A stretch of DNA of 64,000 nt from Actinopolyspora lacussalsi. Its GTDB lineage: Bacteria; Actinomycetota; Actinomycetes; Mycobacteriales; Pseudonocardiaceae. The position numbers and the translations under genes are program-made. Below, in pieces: positions 1-10,462 of this stretch (within the stretch, counting starts at the first letter, position 1; the number at the start of each line of letters is the position of its first letter). The stretch is taken from assembly GCA_030803735.1 (NCBI GenBank), contig JAURUC010000001.1:877501-941500 (forward strand). The letters run 5' to 3'. The notes beneath the pieces are model-generated. The model was not told where the DNA came from. It made no database searches and saw only the letters and a program-made list of their open reading frames with translations.

Positions 1-2037
<2,037 letters not shown>

Positions 2038-2174
2038 CCCAACACACCGCCCACACACGCACCAACCCGCAAGCACACGCGATCTCGCCACCACTATACG
2101 GCTCCCAACCCAGCCACCACCCCCACCAACTAACTACATACCGGCTGAACCCCAAACGGCCCCCATAGTTCTTT

Positions 2175-2295
2175 GGGTCGGTGGCCACAGCGGAGGAGAC
2201 ACGCCCGGCATCCATCCCGAACCCGGCAGCTAAGCCCTCCAGCGCCCCAGGTACTGCACCCCCACGGGTGTGGGAGACACGGACACCGCCGACCC
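2175..2295 (+). rRNA. rrf: 5S ribosomal RNA
   Basis: About 120 bases with the 5S hallmarks: complementary ends GGTCGGTGGCC and CACCGCCGACC, the CGAACCCGG loop, and GCTAAGCCC followed by the GGTACTGC region. It follows the 23S gene after a spacer of about 137 bases, which is the usual 23S-5S order. Ends are accurate to a few bases. Confidence 0.93.
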
Positions 2296-2307
2296 AACCC
2301 CCCAAAA

Positions 2308-2335
2308 CCGGCCCCACCCACCAGGGTGGGGCCGG
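2308..2335 (+). terminator. Terminator of the rRNA operon
   Basis: A perfect 12-bp stem (CCGGCCCCACCC / GGGTGGGGCCGG) with an ACCA loop lies 12 bases after the 5S gene. There is no T run after it, as is common for actinobacterial terminators. Confidence 0.85.
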
Positions 2336-2508
2336 ACTACTCTCTGCCCCTGGCCAAGCTCCCACCAGCACACCACACATGGCTTCCGCCGAGTCTCGGG
2401 GAACGTCGGGTTCCCACCCCCGATGAGTGCGTGGCTCGCCCGTACGGCTGGGCACACTCTTGCGGGGCTAAGCTGGTGGAGTCATGTCTATATGCTTCAG
2501 GAGGTCCG

Positions 2509-3807
2509 GTGTCCAGCTCTGACGACAAGCGTGACGCTCGGCGTCGTGACAACGACACCGGCAACAGACAGGGAAAGGACCGGAAACCGGGGCATCCCCG
2601 AGCGGGCGGCTCCGGAGGAGGCCCACGCGGTTCCAAGAACCGAGCCGGAACCGACCACGGAGCGGGTCGCAACGGTGCTGACTCGACAGGGCGCCGTGGA
2701 AACGGTGTGAGTCGCCACAACGATTCGCGTGGCGGAGCCAACCGAACCGGCAGCAATGTCGGTAACCGCGATTCGGGGAATCAGTCCAAGCGTAACGCTC
2801 CGAGGCGAGCCGATCGGTCCGGTGATGCTACCGATTCGCGGCAGAATCGTCGTTCACACGCCGATCGGAACCAGAACAGGCGTGATACCCGTGCGGATTC
2901 TCCGCATGGTAACGCCGAACGAACTCGCGGTGATTCCGGAAAGCGGACACCCTCCGCCGATCCCGGTCGTCCCAGAGCACCCAAGCTGCCCGAGGAGGCC
3001 AACGCTTCCCAACTCGATCCCGAGGTGCGGCGCGACTTCCGAGCGCTGCCCAAGATGGTGGCCGAGGACGTGGGAGCGCACGTGGTCGCGGTCGGGATGT
3101 TACTGGAACAGGAACCGGAAAAGGCGTTGGAACACGCCCGGTACGCTCGCCGGAAAGCTTCCAGATCGCCCGCTGCGAGAGAAGCCAACGGGTTGGCCGC
3201 CTACTACGTGGGAAACTGGAGTGAAGCCCTCTCCGAATTGCGCGCCGCTCGTCGTATGGGAGGTCAGTCCCACCTCGCGATTATCGCCGATTGCGAGCGT
3301 GCCCTCGGCAAGCCCCAGCGTGCTCTGGAACTCACCCGGGAGGACGAGGCGACTCGGCTGCCCCAGGACGAAGCGATCGAACTGCGAATCGTGGGAGCGG
3401 GGGCACGTCGTGATCTCGGTCAATCCGAAGCCGCTGTCGTGAGCCTGCAGATTCCCGAACTCGATCCGCAGCGTAACGAATCGTGGAGCGCCCGGCTGTT
3501 CTACGCCTACGCGGACAATCTGCTGGCGGTGGGACGCACGCGCGAAGCCTTCACCTGGTTCGTACACGCGGCCAACGCCGATGATGACGAAGTCACCGAC
3601 GCCCCCGAACGACTCGAAGAGCTCGTGACCGAGCTGGGAGGTCCCGAGGAGGCGGAACGGTTGGCCGCCCGTGCCGAAACCGATACCGCCGTCTCCGAAG
3701 TTTCGGAGGGGACCGTCGACACGGACCTCGATCACGGCACCGGTGATTCTCGTGCGGACCGGCGGTCCGCGGGTTCCCATGACATCAATCTGGGGGTCTG
3801 GGACTGA
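2509..3807 (+). CDS. TPR-repeat protein with disordered head (Rv1691-like)
   Basis: A 432-residue protein. The first ~150 residues are low-complexity and rich in Arg, Asn, Gly and Asp, and are probably disordered. From about residue 165 onward there are helical repeats of tetratricopeptide type (for example EKALEHARYARR, WSEALSELRAARR, PQRALELTRED). The GTG start was chosen because AGGAGG lies 4 bases upstream (2499-2504); the open frame continues upstream into the 5S gene, and that extension is not real. It is first in the block that matches M. tuberculosis Rv1691 onward and lies 38 bases before the HAD gene. Its function is unknown; TPR repeats usually mediate protein contacts. Confidence 0.85.
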   Translation: MSSSDDKRDARRRDNDTGNRQGKDRKPGHPRAGGSGGGPRGSKNRAGTDHGAGRNGADSTGRRGNGVSRHNDSRGGANRTGSNVGNRDSGNQSKRNAPRRADRSGDATDSRQNRRSHADRNQNRRDTRADSPHGNAERTRGDSGKRTPSADPGRPRAPKLPEEANASQLDPEVRRDFRALPKMVAEDVGAHVVAVGMLLEQEPEKALEHARYARRKASRSPAAREANGLAAYYVGNWSEALSELRAARRMGGQSHLAIIADCERALGKPQRALELTREDEATRLPQDEAIELRIVGAGARRDLGQSEAAVVSLQIPELDPQRNESWSARLFYAYADNLLAVGRTREAFTWFVHAANADDDEVTDAPERLEELVTELGGPEEAERLAARAETDTAVSEVSEGTVDTDLDHGTGDSRADRRSAGSHDINLGVWD

Positions 3808-3845
3808 TCCGGAATCGACGTTTCCCGAACGCCGGAGGGAGTAAC

Positions 3846-4925
3846 GTGGAGCGATCGCTCGGTGCCGAGCACGACGCGTTGTTGTTCGATCTGGACGGCA
3901 CGGTCTATCGCGGGGGCGAGGTCATCAAGGGTGCCGATTCGACTGTTTCCCGTGCCCGTGACTCGGGTATCACGATTCGCTACGTCACTAACAACGCTTC
4001 CAAACCCCCCGAGGCGGTCGCCGACAACTTGAACACGCTCGGGGTCCCGGCAGCGGTCTCCGAGATCAGTACCAGTGCTCAGGCGGGAGCGGCCTTACTG
4101 GCCGAGCGCTTGCCGCTCGGGGCTCCTGTGCTCGTCGTCGGTACCGTGGCCTTGGCCGAGGAACTCGTCGCTGTCGGACTGTCCCCGGTGCGAACGACGG
4201 ATGCGGGACCGGTGGCCGTGTTGCAGGGGCATTCCCCCGACACCACGTGGGCCGATCTGGCGGAAGCCTGTTTGGCGATACGCGCCGGTGCTGTTTGGGT
4301 CGCTTGCAACCGTGACGCCACGCTTCCCACCGAGCGGGGTGAGCTGCCCGGAAACGGGGCACTGGTGGCGGCGCTGCGGGAGGCGACCGGCGGTTTCCCG
4401 TTGGTCGCGGGCAAGCCGGAACGAACACTGCTGGATCGGGCAGCGGCCTCGGCCGCCGCGCGACGACCGATCGTGGTGGGCGACAGGTTGGAAACGGATA
4501 TTCTCGGCGCGGGCAGGGCCGGCGTTCCCTCGCTGATGGTGTTGAGCGGTGTCAGTACTCCCGCCGAGCTGCTCGCGGCTCCCCCTGAGTGCCGCCCCGC
4601 TCATGTGGCGGCCGATGTGACCGCGCTGGAACTTCCGGCCGCGGCTTCCAGGATCTCGGAACAGAGCGCCTGGAAAATCGACACCACCGGGGCCGGGCTG
4701 ACACTCGCCGCCGTGAACGGCGCGGACAACCGTTCCGAGGAGTCCGGCACGTATCCGTGGAACAGGCTCTCCGCGCTACGAGCCCTGTGTGCGGCGTGGT
4801 GGTCGGAGGGCAGCGGCGGGGACGTCGAGGTGCTGTGCGAGGACTCGACAGCCGAGACCGCGCTCCGGGAGCTGGGACTGTATCGCCTCGACGGAGAGCG
4901 CTTCGCTACTGCCGTCACCGGTTGA
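3846..4925 (+). CDS. HAD-IIA family sugar-phosphate phosphatase (NagD-like)
   Basis: A haloacid dehalogenase hydrolase of the NagD/class IIA type, expected to remove phosphate from small phosphorylated metabolites in the cytoplasm. Motif I is LLFDLDGT with nucleophile Asp15 and acid/base Asp17; motif II is YVTNNAS; the conserved Lys is in AGKPERT; motif III is VVGDRLETD. At 359 residues it is longer than the usual ~260, with an extra C-terminal region of about 90 residues, as in the Rv1692 family. The GTG start has GGAGGGA five bases upstream. The substrate cannot be told from sequence. Confidence 0.88.
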   Translation: MERSLGAEHDALLFDLDGTVYRGGEVIKGADSTVSRARDSGITIRYVTNNASKPPEAVADNLNTLGVPAAVSEISTSAQAGAALLAERLPLGAPVLVVGTVALAEELVAVGLSPVRTTDAGPVAVLQGHSPDTTWADLAEACLAIRAGAVWVACNRDATLPTERGELPGNGALVAALREATGGFPLVAGKPERTLLDRAAASAAARRPIVVGDRLETDILGAGRAGVPSLMVLSGVSTPAELLAAPPECRPAHVAADVTALELPAAASRISEQSAWKIDTTGAGLTLAAVNGADNRSEESGTYPWNRLSALRALCAAWWSEGSGGDVEVLCEDSTAETALRELGLYRLDGERFATAVTG

Positions 4926-5142
4926 ATCGTTCGTCGTGTCCCGCCGAAAGCGGTGGTGGCCGGGGATCCGCTGAGTGTCGGAGCGTTCACGCGAACCGCT
5001 GTGGCCGAGCGCACCGAGAAGCAGCGGCCGACGTGATCCGATAACGTGGAAGTGCCGTGGTTCTTTCGGCATCTTTTCGCGCGTGGTGTTCGTGCGGTGT
5101 GATTGGTATCACTGTGAGTGGTGTGCAATGAGGCAGGAGGAG

Positions 5143-5385
5143 ATGGAGTCGGCGGGACAACACGGTGACGGAACGGCCGATTCGGTGACTTCCACCGACT
5201 CCGTCGTCGACCGGATTCAGGAGGCCGAAGGTGTCGTTGAGCGTTCGTTGGCGGGCCTGCGGGAGCTGGACGGGCTCCCCGTCTCCGAACACGTCGCCAG
5301 GTTCGACGCGGTTCACGACGCGTTGACCGACGCCCTCAACCGGGCCGACGAACTGCTGTCCGGACCGAGTAGTAGCGGGAGTTGA
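5143..5385 (+). CDS. Small conserved protein (Rv1693 position)
   Basis: An 80-residue acidic, mainly helical protein with a Ser/Thr/Asp-rich head and a heptad-like segment (VVDRIQEAEGVVERSLAGL). It occupies the place of the small unknown gene between the HAD phosphatase and tlyA in mycobacteria. The start is uncertain: ATG 5143 has AGGAGG only two bases before it, and an in-frame ATG at 5128 has no Shine-Dalgarno sequence. The 217 bases before it hold no other gene. The stop lies 4 bases before tlyA, so the two are probably co-transcribed. No function can be assigned. Confidence 0.65.
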   Translation: MESAGQHGDGTADSVTSTDSVVDRIQEAEGVVERSLAGLRELDGLPVSEHVARFDAVHDALTDALNRADELLSGPSSSGS

Positions 5386-5389
5386 AGCG

Positions 5390-6271
5390 GTGCCCCGGAA
5401 AGCGCGACTGGATGCCGAGCTGGTACGTCGTAAGCTCGCTCGTTCACGGGAACACGCCGGTGAGCTGATCGCTGCCGGACGTGTCACGGTGCGCGGCTTC
5501 GTGGCCCGCAAGTCCGCGACCACGGTTGAGAACGATGCGTCGATAGTCGTGGCCGACGACGTGGAAGATCCCAACTGGGCTTCCCGTGGTGCTTATAAGC
5601 TGCTCGGAGCGTTGGAGTTCTTCGAAAAGGACGGCTTGCGTGTCGAGGGCCGCCGGTGTATGGACGCGGGGGCCTCCACCGGAGGCTTCACCGATGTGCT
5701 GCTGCGGCGAGAGGCGGCGGAAGTCGTGGCCGTGGATGTCGGTTACGGCCAGCTGGACTGGAAATTGCGCACCGACGAGCGCGTGCTGGTCCGTGACCGC
5801 AAGAACGTGCGGACGCTGACGTCGGCCGATATCGGCCAGGCGGCGGACCTGGTGGTGGCGGACCTGTCGTTCATCTCACTGCGGCTGGTGCTGCCCGCAC
5901 TGAGCGAGTGCATACATCGGGGATCCGACCTGGTGCTCATGGTCAAGCCGCAGTTCGAGGTCGGCAAGGAGCGCCTCGGCACAGGGGGAGTGGTCCGGGA
6001 CCCGGCGTTGCGTGCGGAGGCGGTGCTCGGAGTGGTCGCGGCCGCGGCCGAGTACGAGCTGCGACTACAGGCCGTGGTCGCCAGTTCGCTTCCCGGACCG
6101 TCCGGCAACGTCGAGTACTTCGTCTGGCTGCACCGTCGCACCGACGAGGCTCCCCGCGATGTGACCACCATGGTCACCGAGGCGGTGACGGTCTCTTCGG
6201 CCGATGCCGTCGTGCCCTCCCGAGCTGTGCACACCGAAACCGGGGAGTTCGGAGAGGATGACGCCGGTTGA
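5390..6271 (+). CDS. tlyA: TlyA family rRNA 2'-O-methyltransferase
   Basis: A 293-residue protein with an N-terminal S4 RNA-binding domain (about residues 1-60, ARSREHAGELIAAGRV) followed by an FtsJ/RrmJ-type methyltransferase domain. The SAM-binding motif is MDAGASTGGFTD and the catalytic tetrad region includes VVADLSFISL and LVMVKPQFE. In mycobacteria TlyA methylates C1409 of 16S and C1920 of 23S rRNA, and its loss gives capreomycin resistance. The GTG start follows the previous stop by 4 bases, with GGGAG just upstream. It overlaps nadK by 4 bases. Confidence 0.93.
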   Translation: MPRKARLDAELVRRKLARSREHAGELIAAGRVTVRGFVARKSATTVENDASIVVADDVEDPNWASRGAYKLLGALEFFEKDGLRVEGRRCMDAGASTGGFTDVLLRREAAEVVAVDVGYGQLDWKLRTDERVLVRDRKNVRTLTSADIGQAADLVVADLSFISLRLVLPALSECIHRGSDLVLMVKPQFEVGKERLGTGGVVRDPALRAEAVLGVVAAAAEYELRLQAVVASSLPGPSGNVEYFVWLHRRTDEAPRDVTTMVTEAVTVSSADAVVPSRAVHTETGEFGEDDAG

Positions 6272-7161
6272 CCCGCGACGTGCTTCTGGTGATACACACC
6301 GGTAGGCAGTACAACCTGGGTACCGCGGAGAAGGTCGCGGGCAGACTGATCGGTGCCGGTATGCGGGTGCGCGTGCTGGCGGAGGAGGCGCCCCAGCTCA
6401 GTCCGGCCTGTTACAGCCGCGTGGTGGCACCGGGACCGCTCGCCGCGGCGGGGACGGAGTTGGTGCTCGTTCTCGGAGGTGACGGCACCCTGCTGCGCGC
6501 CGCGGAACTCGCGAGGATGGCCGGAGTGCCGGTCTTCGGGATCAATCTCGGCCGGGTCGGATTCCTGGCGGGGGCTGACTTCGACGCACTCGACGAGGCG
6601 GTCGACGCCGTGGTCGAGGGTCGTTACCACGTGGACGAGCGGATGACCATCGACGTCACCGCCAGGATGGGGAACCAAGTACTGGCCACCACCTGGTCAC
6701 TCAACGAGGCCAGTGTGGAAAAGAGCAGTCGGGAACGCATCCTCGACGTCGTCGTCGAGGTGGACGGCCATCCGGTCTCCACTTTCGGTTGCGACGGTGT
6801 GTTGTGCTCCACTCCGACCGGGTCCACCGCCTACGCCTTCTCGGCTGGTGGACCCGTCGTCTGGCCACAGGTGGAAGCGTTGCTGGTCGTACCCAGCAAC
6901 GCGCACGCGCTTTTCGCGCGTCCACTGGTTCTGGCGCGTGACTCCACTCTGGCCCTCGAGGTCGACCAGAACGGTCACGACGCCGTGCTTTGCTGCGACG
7001 GGCAACGGCACTTCGATCTGCCCGCGGGATCCCGAGTGGAAGTGCTGGCCTCGGACAACCCGCTGCGGCTGGTTCGACTGCACGACACCTCGTTCACCGA
7101 CCGGCTGGTTCGCAAGTTCGAACTCCCCGTGCACGGCTGGCGGGGGCCGGTATCCGAATAG
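6268..7161 (+). CDS. nadK: NAD kinase
   Basis: A 297-residue ATP/polyphosphate-NAD kinase that makes NADP from NAD. The diagnostic GGDGTLLRAAE motif is at about residues 70-80, followed by the NE/D-type motif LNEASVEK and the conserved STPTGSTAYAFSAGGP. The TTG start overlaps the tlyA stop by 4 bases and has GGAGAGG 10 bases upstream; an alternative in-frame GTG lies at 6280. It belongs to the tlyA-nadK transcription unit, which is conserved across actinobacteria. Confidence 0.95.
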   Translation: MTRDVLLVIHTGRQYNLGTAEKVAGRLIGAGMRVRVLAEEAPQLSPACYSRVVAPGPLAAAGTELVLVLGGDGTLLRAAELARMAGVPVFGINLGRVGFLAGADFDALDEAVDAVVEGRYHVDERMTIDVTARMGNQVLATTWSLNEASVEKSSRERILDVVVEVDGHPVSTFGCDGVLCSTPTGSTAYAFSAGGPVVWPQVEALLVVPSNAHALFARPLVLARDSTLALEVDQNGHDAVLCCDGQRHFDLPAGSRVEVLASDNPLRLVRLHDTSFTDRLVRKFELPVHGWRGPVSE

Positions 7162-7250
7162 GATTCATTGCTGTTGCGTGTCGGGGTAGCCCGCCGCTGC
7201 GTGTCGCTGAACTCGGTCGCGACCGCCTGTTCTTCCGTTCCACGTGGCGA

Positions 7251-7271
7251 GGGGCGAATGACATTCGTCCC
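7251..7271. promoter_or_regulatory. Near-perfect palindrome upstream of recN
   Basis: GGGGCGAATG-A-CATTCGTCCC is a 21-bp inverted repeat with a single imperfect pair. It is centred about 75 bases before the recN start codon. Its position and symmetry suggest an operator. It does not match the mycobacterial LexA box spacing (CGAAC-N4-GTTCG). Confidence 0.4.
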
Positions 7272-7323
7272 TGAAACGCGCCGAACCGGATCGCCGGGCC
7301 GTCGGCTACGTGAGCGCGCCAGC

Positions 7324-7329
7324 TAGGGT
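7324..7329 (+). promoter_or_regulatory. -10 hexamer of recN (leaderless)
   Basis: TAGGGT fits the actinobacterial TAnnnT -10 consensus and ends 8 bases before the recN GTG. No Shine-Dalgarno sequence precedes that codon, so the transcript may begin at or next to the start codon. Confidence 0.45.
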
Positions 7330-7336
7330 GCTTGCT

Positions 7337-9091
7337 GTGTTGGCGGAGATGCACATCCAAGGGCTGGGCGTGATCGACAGTGCCACGCTTGAACTGCATT
7401 CGGGGCTGACGGTGGTGACCGGTGAGACGGGTGCGGGCAAAACCATGGTGGTTACCGGCCTGCACCTGCTCAGCGGTGGTCGAGCCGACAGCTCCAGAGT
7501 CCGTTCGGGAGCCCAACGAGCCGTGGTGGAGGGTCGCTTCGTCACCACCGCGGAGTCGGGGGCTGCCGAAGTGGCGGGTGAGGCCGGGGCCGAGCCGGAC
7601 GAGGACGGCAGTCTGATCGCGGTCCGCAGTGTCAGTTCCCAGGGGCGTTCCCGGGCGCATCTCGGTGGTCGCTCGGTGCCGAACACGGTGCTCGCCGAAC
7701 TCGCGGACCAGGTGCTGGCGGTGCACGGCCAGAACGACCAGCTTCGGTTGTTACGCGCCGATGAGCAGCGTGCCGCGTTGGATCGGTTCGCGGGTGAGGC
7801 CGTCGAACAGCCACTCGCGGAGTACCGCAGGCTGCGGCGGGAGTGGCTCGAAGTCGTGCGGGAACTGTCCGAGCGGAGTCAACGTTCCCGCGAACTCGAA
7901 CGCGAGGCCGATCTGCTGCGTCACGGACTCTCGGAGATCGAGGCAGCGGATCCCGCACCCGGGGAGGACACCGAACTGGTCGACCGCGCCCGCAGGCTGT
8001 CCGATATCGATCAGCTGCGTGAACTCGCCACCGGCGCCCACACCGCGATCAGTGGCTCCGACGCGGAGGATCCGGACGGGGCGGGAGCGATGAGTCTGGT
8101 GGGACAGGCCCGCCGGTTGCTGGGCTCGTCCGAGGATCCCAAGCTGCGCGAGATCGGGGATAGACTCTCCGAGGCCGCGGCCGTGCTCAGCGATGCCGGC
8201 ACCGAACTGAGCGGCTATCTCGAGGAGCTCCAGGCGGACCCGGCCGAGCTGGAGCGAGTACTCGCCCGCCAGGCCCAACTCAAACAACTAACCAAGAAAT
8301 ACGCCGAGGACATCGACGGCGTGCTCGAATGGGCCGAACGTGCCCGGGACACGCTGCGCGGCATGGACACCTCCGAGGAGGCGCTGGCGGAGTTGGCGGC
8401 ACGGCGGGACAGCCTTGCGGCGGAACTCGCCGAGCACGCCCGTGAACTCAGCCGGATCCGAACCGAGGCGGCGGGCAGGCTGGCGGCAGCCGTCACCGAG
8501 GAGCTCACCGGACTCGCCATGGCGCAGGCCGAGTTCGAGGTGTCGGTCTCACCCCGGCACGCCACCGCTGGTGGACACGAGACGGTAGTGCTGGACGGGA
8601 AGCCGGTGCACGCCGGTCCGGACGGTGTCGACGAAGTGGAGATGCGTCTCCGCGCTCATCGGGGAGCACCGGCACTGCCCATTCAGAAGGGGGCTTCCGG
8701 CGGAGAGCTCTCCAGGGTGATGCTGGGGCTCGAAGTGGTACTCGCGGATTCCGACACCGTTCCCACACTGGTGTTCGACGAGGTCGACGCCGGAGTCGGT
8801 GGGAGAGCCGCGGTGGAGATCGGTAGACGCCTCGCGCGACTGGGCAGAACCCATCAGGTCGTGGTGGTTACGCATCTGCCGCAGGTGGCCGCCTACGCCG
8901 ACCGGCACCTCGTGGTCGACAAGGCCACCGAAACCGCCGGCCTCACCCACAGTGACGTTCGTACGGTTTCCGACGAACAACGTGTCACGGAGCTCGCGCG
9001 GATGTTGGCGGGGCTCGATTCCACCGAGACCGGACGCGCCCACGCGGAGGAACTCCTCGAGGTGGCCGATCGCTATAAGGCCGACTTCTGA
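7337..9091 (+). CDS. recN: DNA repair protein RecN
   Basis: A 584-residue SMC-like ATPase for double-strand break repair. The Walker A motif GETGAGKT is near the N-terminus, a long coiled-coil fills the middle (LERVLARQAQLKQLTKKYAE region), the ABC signature is GASGGELSRVML, and Walker B is LVFDEVDAGVGG. The GTG at 7337 was preferred because RecN proteins usually begin with a sequence like LAEMHIQGLGV and a -10-like TAGGGT lies just upstream; an in-frame GTG at 7310 would add nine residues. It follows nadK after 175 bases that hold a palindrome. Confidence 0.93.
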   Translation: MLAEMHIQGLGVIDSATLELHSGLTVVTGETGAGKTMVVTGLHLLSGGRADSSRVRSGAQRAVVEGRFVTTAESGAAEVAGEAGAEPDEDGSLIAVRSVSSQGRSRAHLGGRSVPNTVLAELADQVLAVHGQNDQLRLLRADEQRAALDRFAGEAVEQPLAEYRRLRREWLEVVRELSERSQRSRELEREADLLRHGLSEIEAADPAPGEDTELVDRARRLSDIDQLRELATGAHTAISGSDAEDPDGAGAMSLVGQARRLLGSSEDPKLREIGDRLSEAAAVLSDAGTELSGYLEELQADPAELERVLARQAQLKQLTKKYAEDIDGVLEWAERARDTLRGMDTSEEALAELAARRDSLAAELAEHARELSRIRTEAAGRLAAAVTEELTGLAMAQAEFEVSVSPRHATAGGHETVVLDGKPVHAGPDGVDEVEMRLRAHRGAPALPIQKGASGGELSRVMLGLEVVLADSDTVPTLVFDEVDAGVGGRAAVEIGRRLARLGRTHQVVVVTHLPQVAAYADRHLVVDKATETAGLTHSDVRTVSDEQRVTELARMLAGLDSTETGRAHAEELLEVADRYKADF

Positions 9092-9236
9092 CGTGCGAGC
9101 CGACTCGGGTGAGTAGACACCTCGTCGTCCCGGCTCCGTCGAACGGTGCGGCCGGGCTTGACATCCCCTGGAAGTGGCGCTTTCAACGGTGCGCCTGCAT
9201 TGTCGACCACCCTCCCGGCGTGGCGGCGGAACATTC

Positions 9237-9254
9237 GGTGACTGTTTTGTCACC
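9237..9254. promoter_or_regulatory. Inverted repeat overlapping the steA promoter
   Basis: GGTGAC-tgtttt-GTCACC is a perfect 6-bp inverted repeat with a 6-base AT-rich spacer. It overlaps the putative -10 element directly before steA. A regulator binding here would block or steer transcription. Confidence 0.4.
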
Positions 9255-9256
9255 AT
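9251..9256 (+). promoter_or_regulatory. -10-like hexamer of steA (leaderless)
   Basis: CACCAT sits at -12 to -7 relative to the steA ATG, and there is no Shine-Dalgarno sequence. The 18-mer TGTCACCATCGGTGTATG (9248-9265) recurs with one change before nfeD (59879-59896). Leaderless transcription is inferred. Confidence 0.4.
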
Positions 9257-9262
9257 CGGTGT

Positions 9263-10462
9263 ATGCGACTCAGTGGCCTGCTCGGAAGTCGGCAGGAGAC
9301 ATTGCCCGGCATCATCGGAACAGCGCGTGTCCAGCGCCGGATCGGCGAACTACCGCATCGGATCTCCCCACGGGACATCGTGGTTCTCGACGAGCCCGAT
9401 CTCGATCGCCACGTCGCGGAGTCCCTGGTCGCTCACGAGGTGGCCGCGGTCGTCAACGCCGGTCCCGCCATATCGGGCAAGTATCCGAACCTCGGTCCGG
9501 AGGTGCTGCTCGCCGCCGGTATCCTGCTGCTCGACAACGCGGGTTCCGAGGCGGTGGAACGTATCCGGGACGGCGCCACGCTGCGGCTGCACAACGGCGA
9601 GGTGCACCTCGTCGGTAAACGCGGTGAAGAGGAACTTCTGCTGCACGCAGCGGAACAGGACACCGAGAGCGTCGCCACACGCATGGCCGAGGCGAAGTCG
9701 GCGATGTCCGCGCAGTTGGAGGCGTTCTCCGCCAACACCATCGAGTTCCTCCGGAACGAGCGGATGCTCGTGCTGGACGGTATCGGAGTGCCCGAGGTCG
9801 GTGTGGCCATGTCCGGGCGTCACGTGTTGGTGGTCGCACCAGGACGTGGGCACGCGGAAGAGCTCAAACGCCTGCGTCGCTACGTGCGGGAATACCATCC
9901 GGTGCTGCTCGGCGTCGGCACCGCCGCGGATACGCTGTGCGCGGCCGGGCTGTCCCCCGACGTGATAGTGGGGGACCCGACGGTGCTGGACGTGCGTACG
10001 CTCAAGGCGGCCGACGAGGTCGTCATTCCCGCCGACACCGATGGTTACGCCCCGGGGATCGAACGGATCCAGGACCTCGGTATCGGAGCGGTGACCTTCC
10101 CCGCCTCGGGAAACGCCGAGGATCTGGCCCTGCTGCTCGCCGACGCCCACGGGGCCGAACTCGTGGCGACGGTGGGCATGCGCGCCACCCTCGACGAATT
10201 CCTGGACCGTGCGCGTGCGGGAACCAATCCCTCCACGTTCCTGACCAGACTTCGGCTGGGCGGGAAAATCGTGCACGGTTCGGCCGTGCTCGAGCTGCAG
10301 CGTAACCGAGTTTCCACCGTAGCCGTGTTGTTGCTGGTGCTGAGCGTGGTTCTCGCGATGTTCGCCGTGGTGAGCACCTCGGGAATGTTCGGGCCCTATC
10401 TGACCGTGCTCGGAGCCTTCGGAGACACCGTCGTCGAGTTCTGCGAAGGGCTGATCACGTGA
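9263..10462 (+). CDS. steA: Cytokinetic ring protein SteA
   Basis: A 399-residue protein of the SteA family (Rv1697 position). The soluble part resembles a thiamin pyrophosphokinase-like fold (LGVGTAADTLCAAGLSPDVIVGDPT). One transmembrane helix lies near the C-terminus (TVAVLLLVLSVVLAMFAVVS). In Corynebacterium, SteA works with membrane-bound SteB to activate the peptidoglycan hydrolase RipA during cell separation. The start ATG has no ribosome-binding site but a -10-like hexamer 7 bases upstream. The stop overlaps the start of the damaged steB by 4 bases, the usual steA-steB coupling. Confidence 0.9.
   Translation: MRLSGLLGSRQETLPGIIGTARVQRRIGELPHRISPRDIVVLDEPDLDRHVAESLVAHEVAAVVNAGPAISGKYPNLGPEVLLAAGILLLDNAGSEAVERIRDGATLRLHNGEVHLVGKRGEEELLLHAAEQDTESVATRMAEAKSAMSAQLEAFSANTIEFLRNERMLVLDGIGVPEVGVAMSGRHVLVVAPGRGHAEELKRLRRYVREYHPVLLGVGTAADTLCAAGLSPDVIVGDPTVLDVRTLKAADEVVIPADTDGYAPGIERIQDLGIGAVTFPASGNAEDLALLLADAHGAELVATVGMRATLDEFLDRARAGTNPSTFLTRLRLGGKIVHGSAVLELQRNRVSTVAVLLLVLSVVLAMFAVVSTSGMFGPYLTVLGAFGDTVVEFCEGLIT

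Noticed and set aside
2173..2508. 5' extension of the TPR gene into the 5S rRNA
   Set aside because: Translation there covers rRNA and a terminator; the AGGAGG before GTG 2509 fixes the true start.
7162..7336. LexA box before recN
   Set aside because: The palindrome there has half-site spacing different from the mycobacterial consensus, so it was not called a LexA site.
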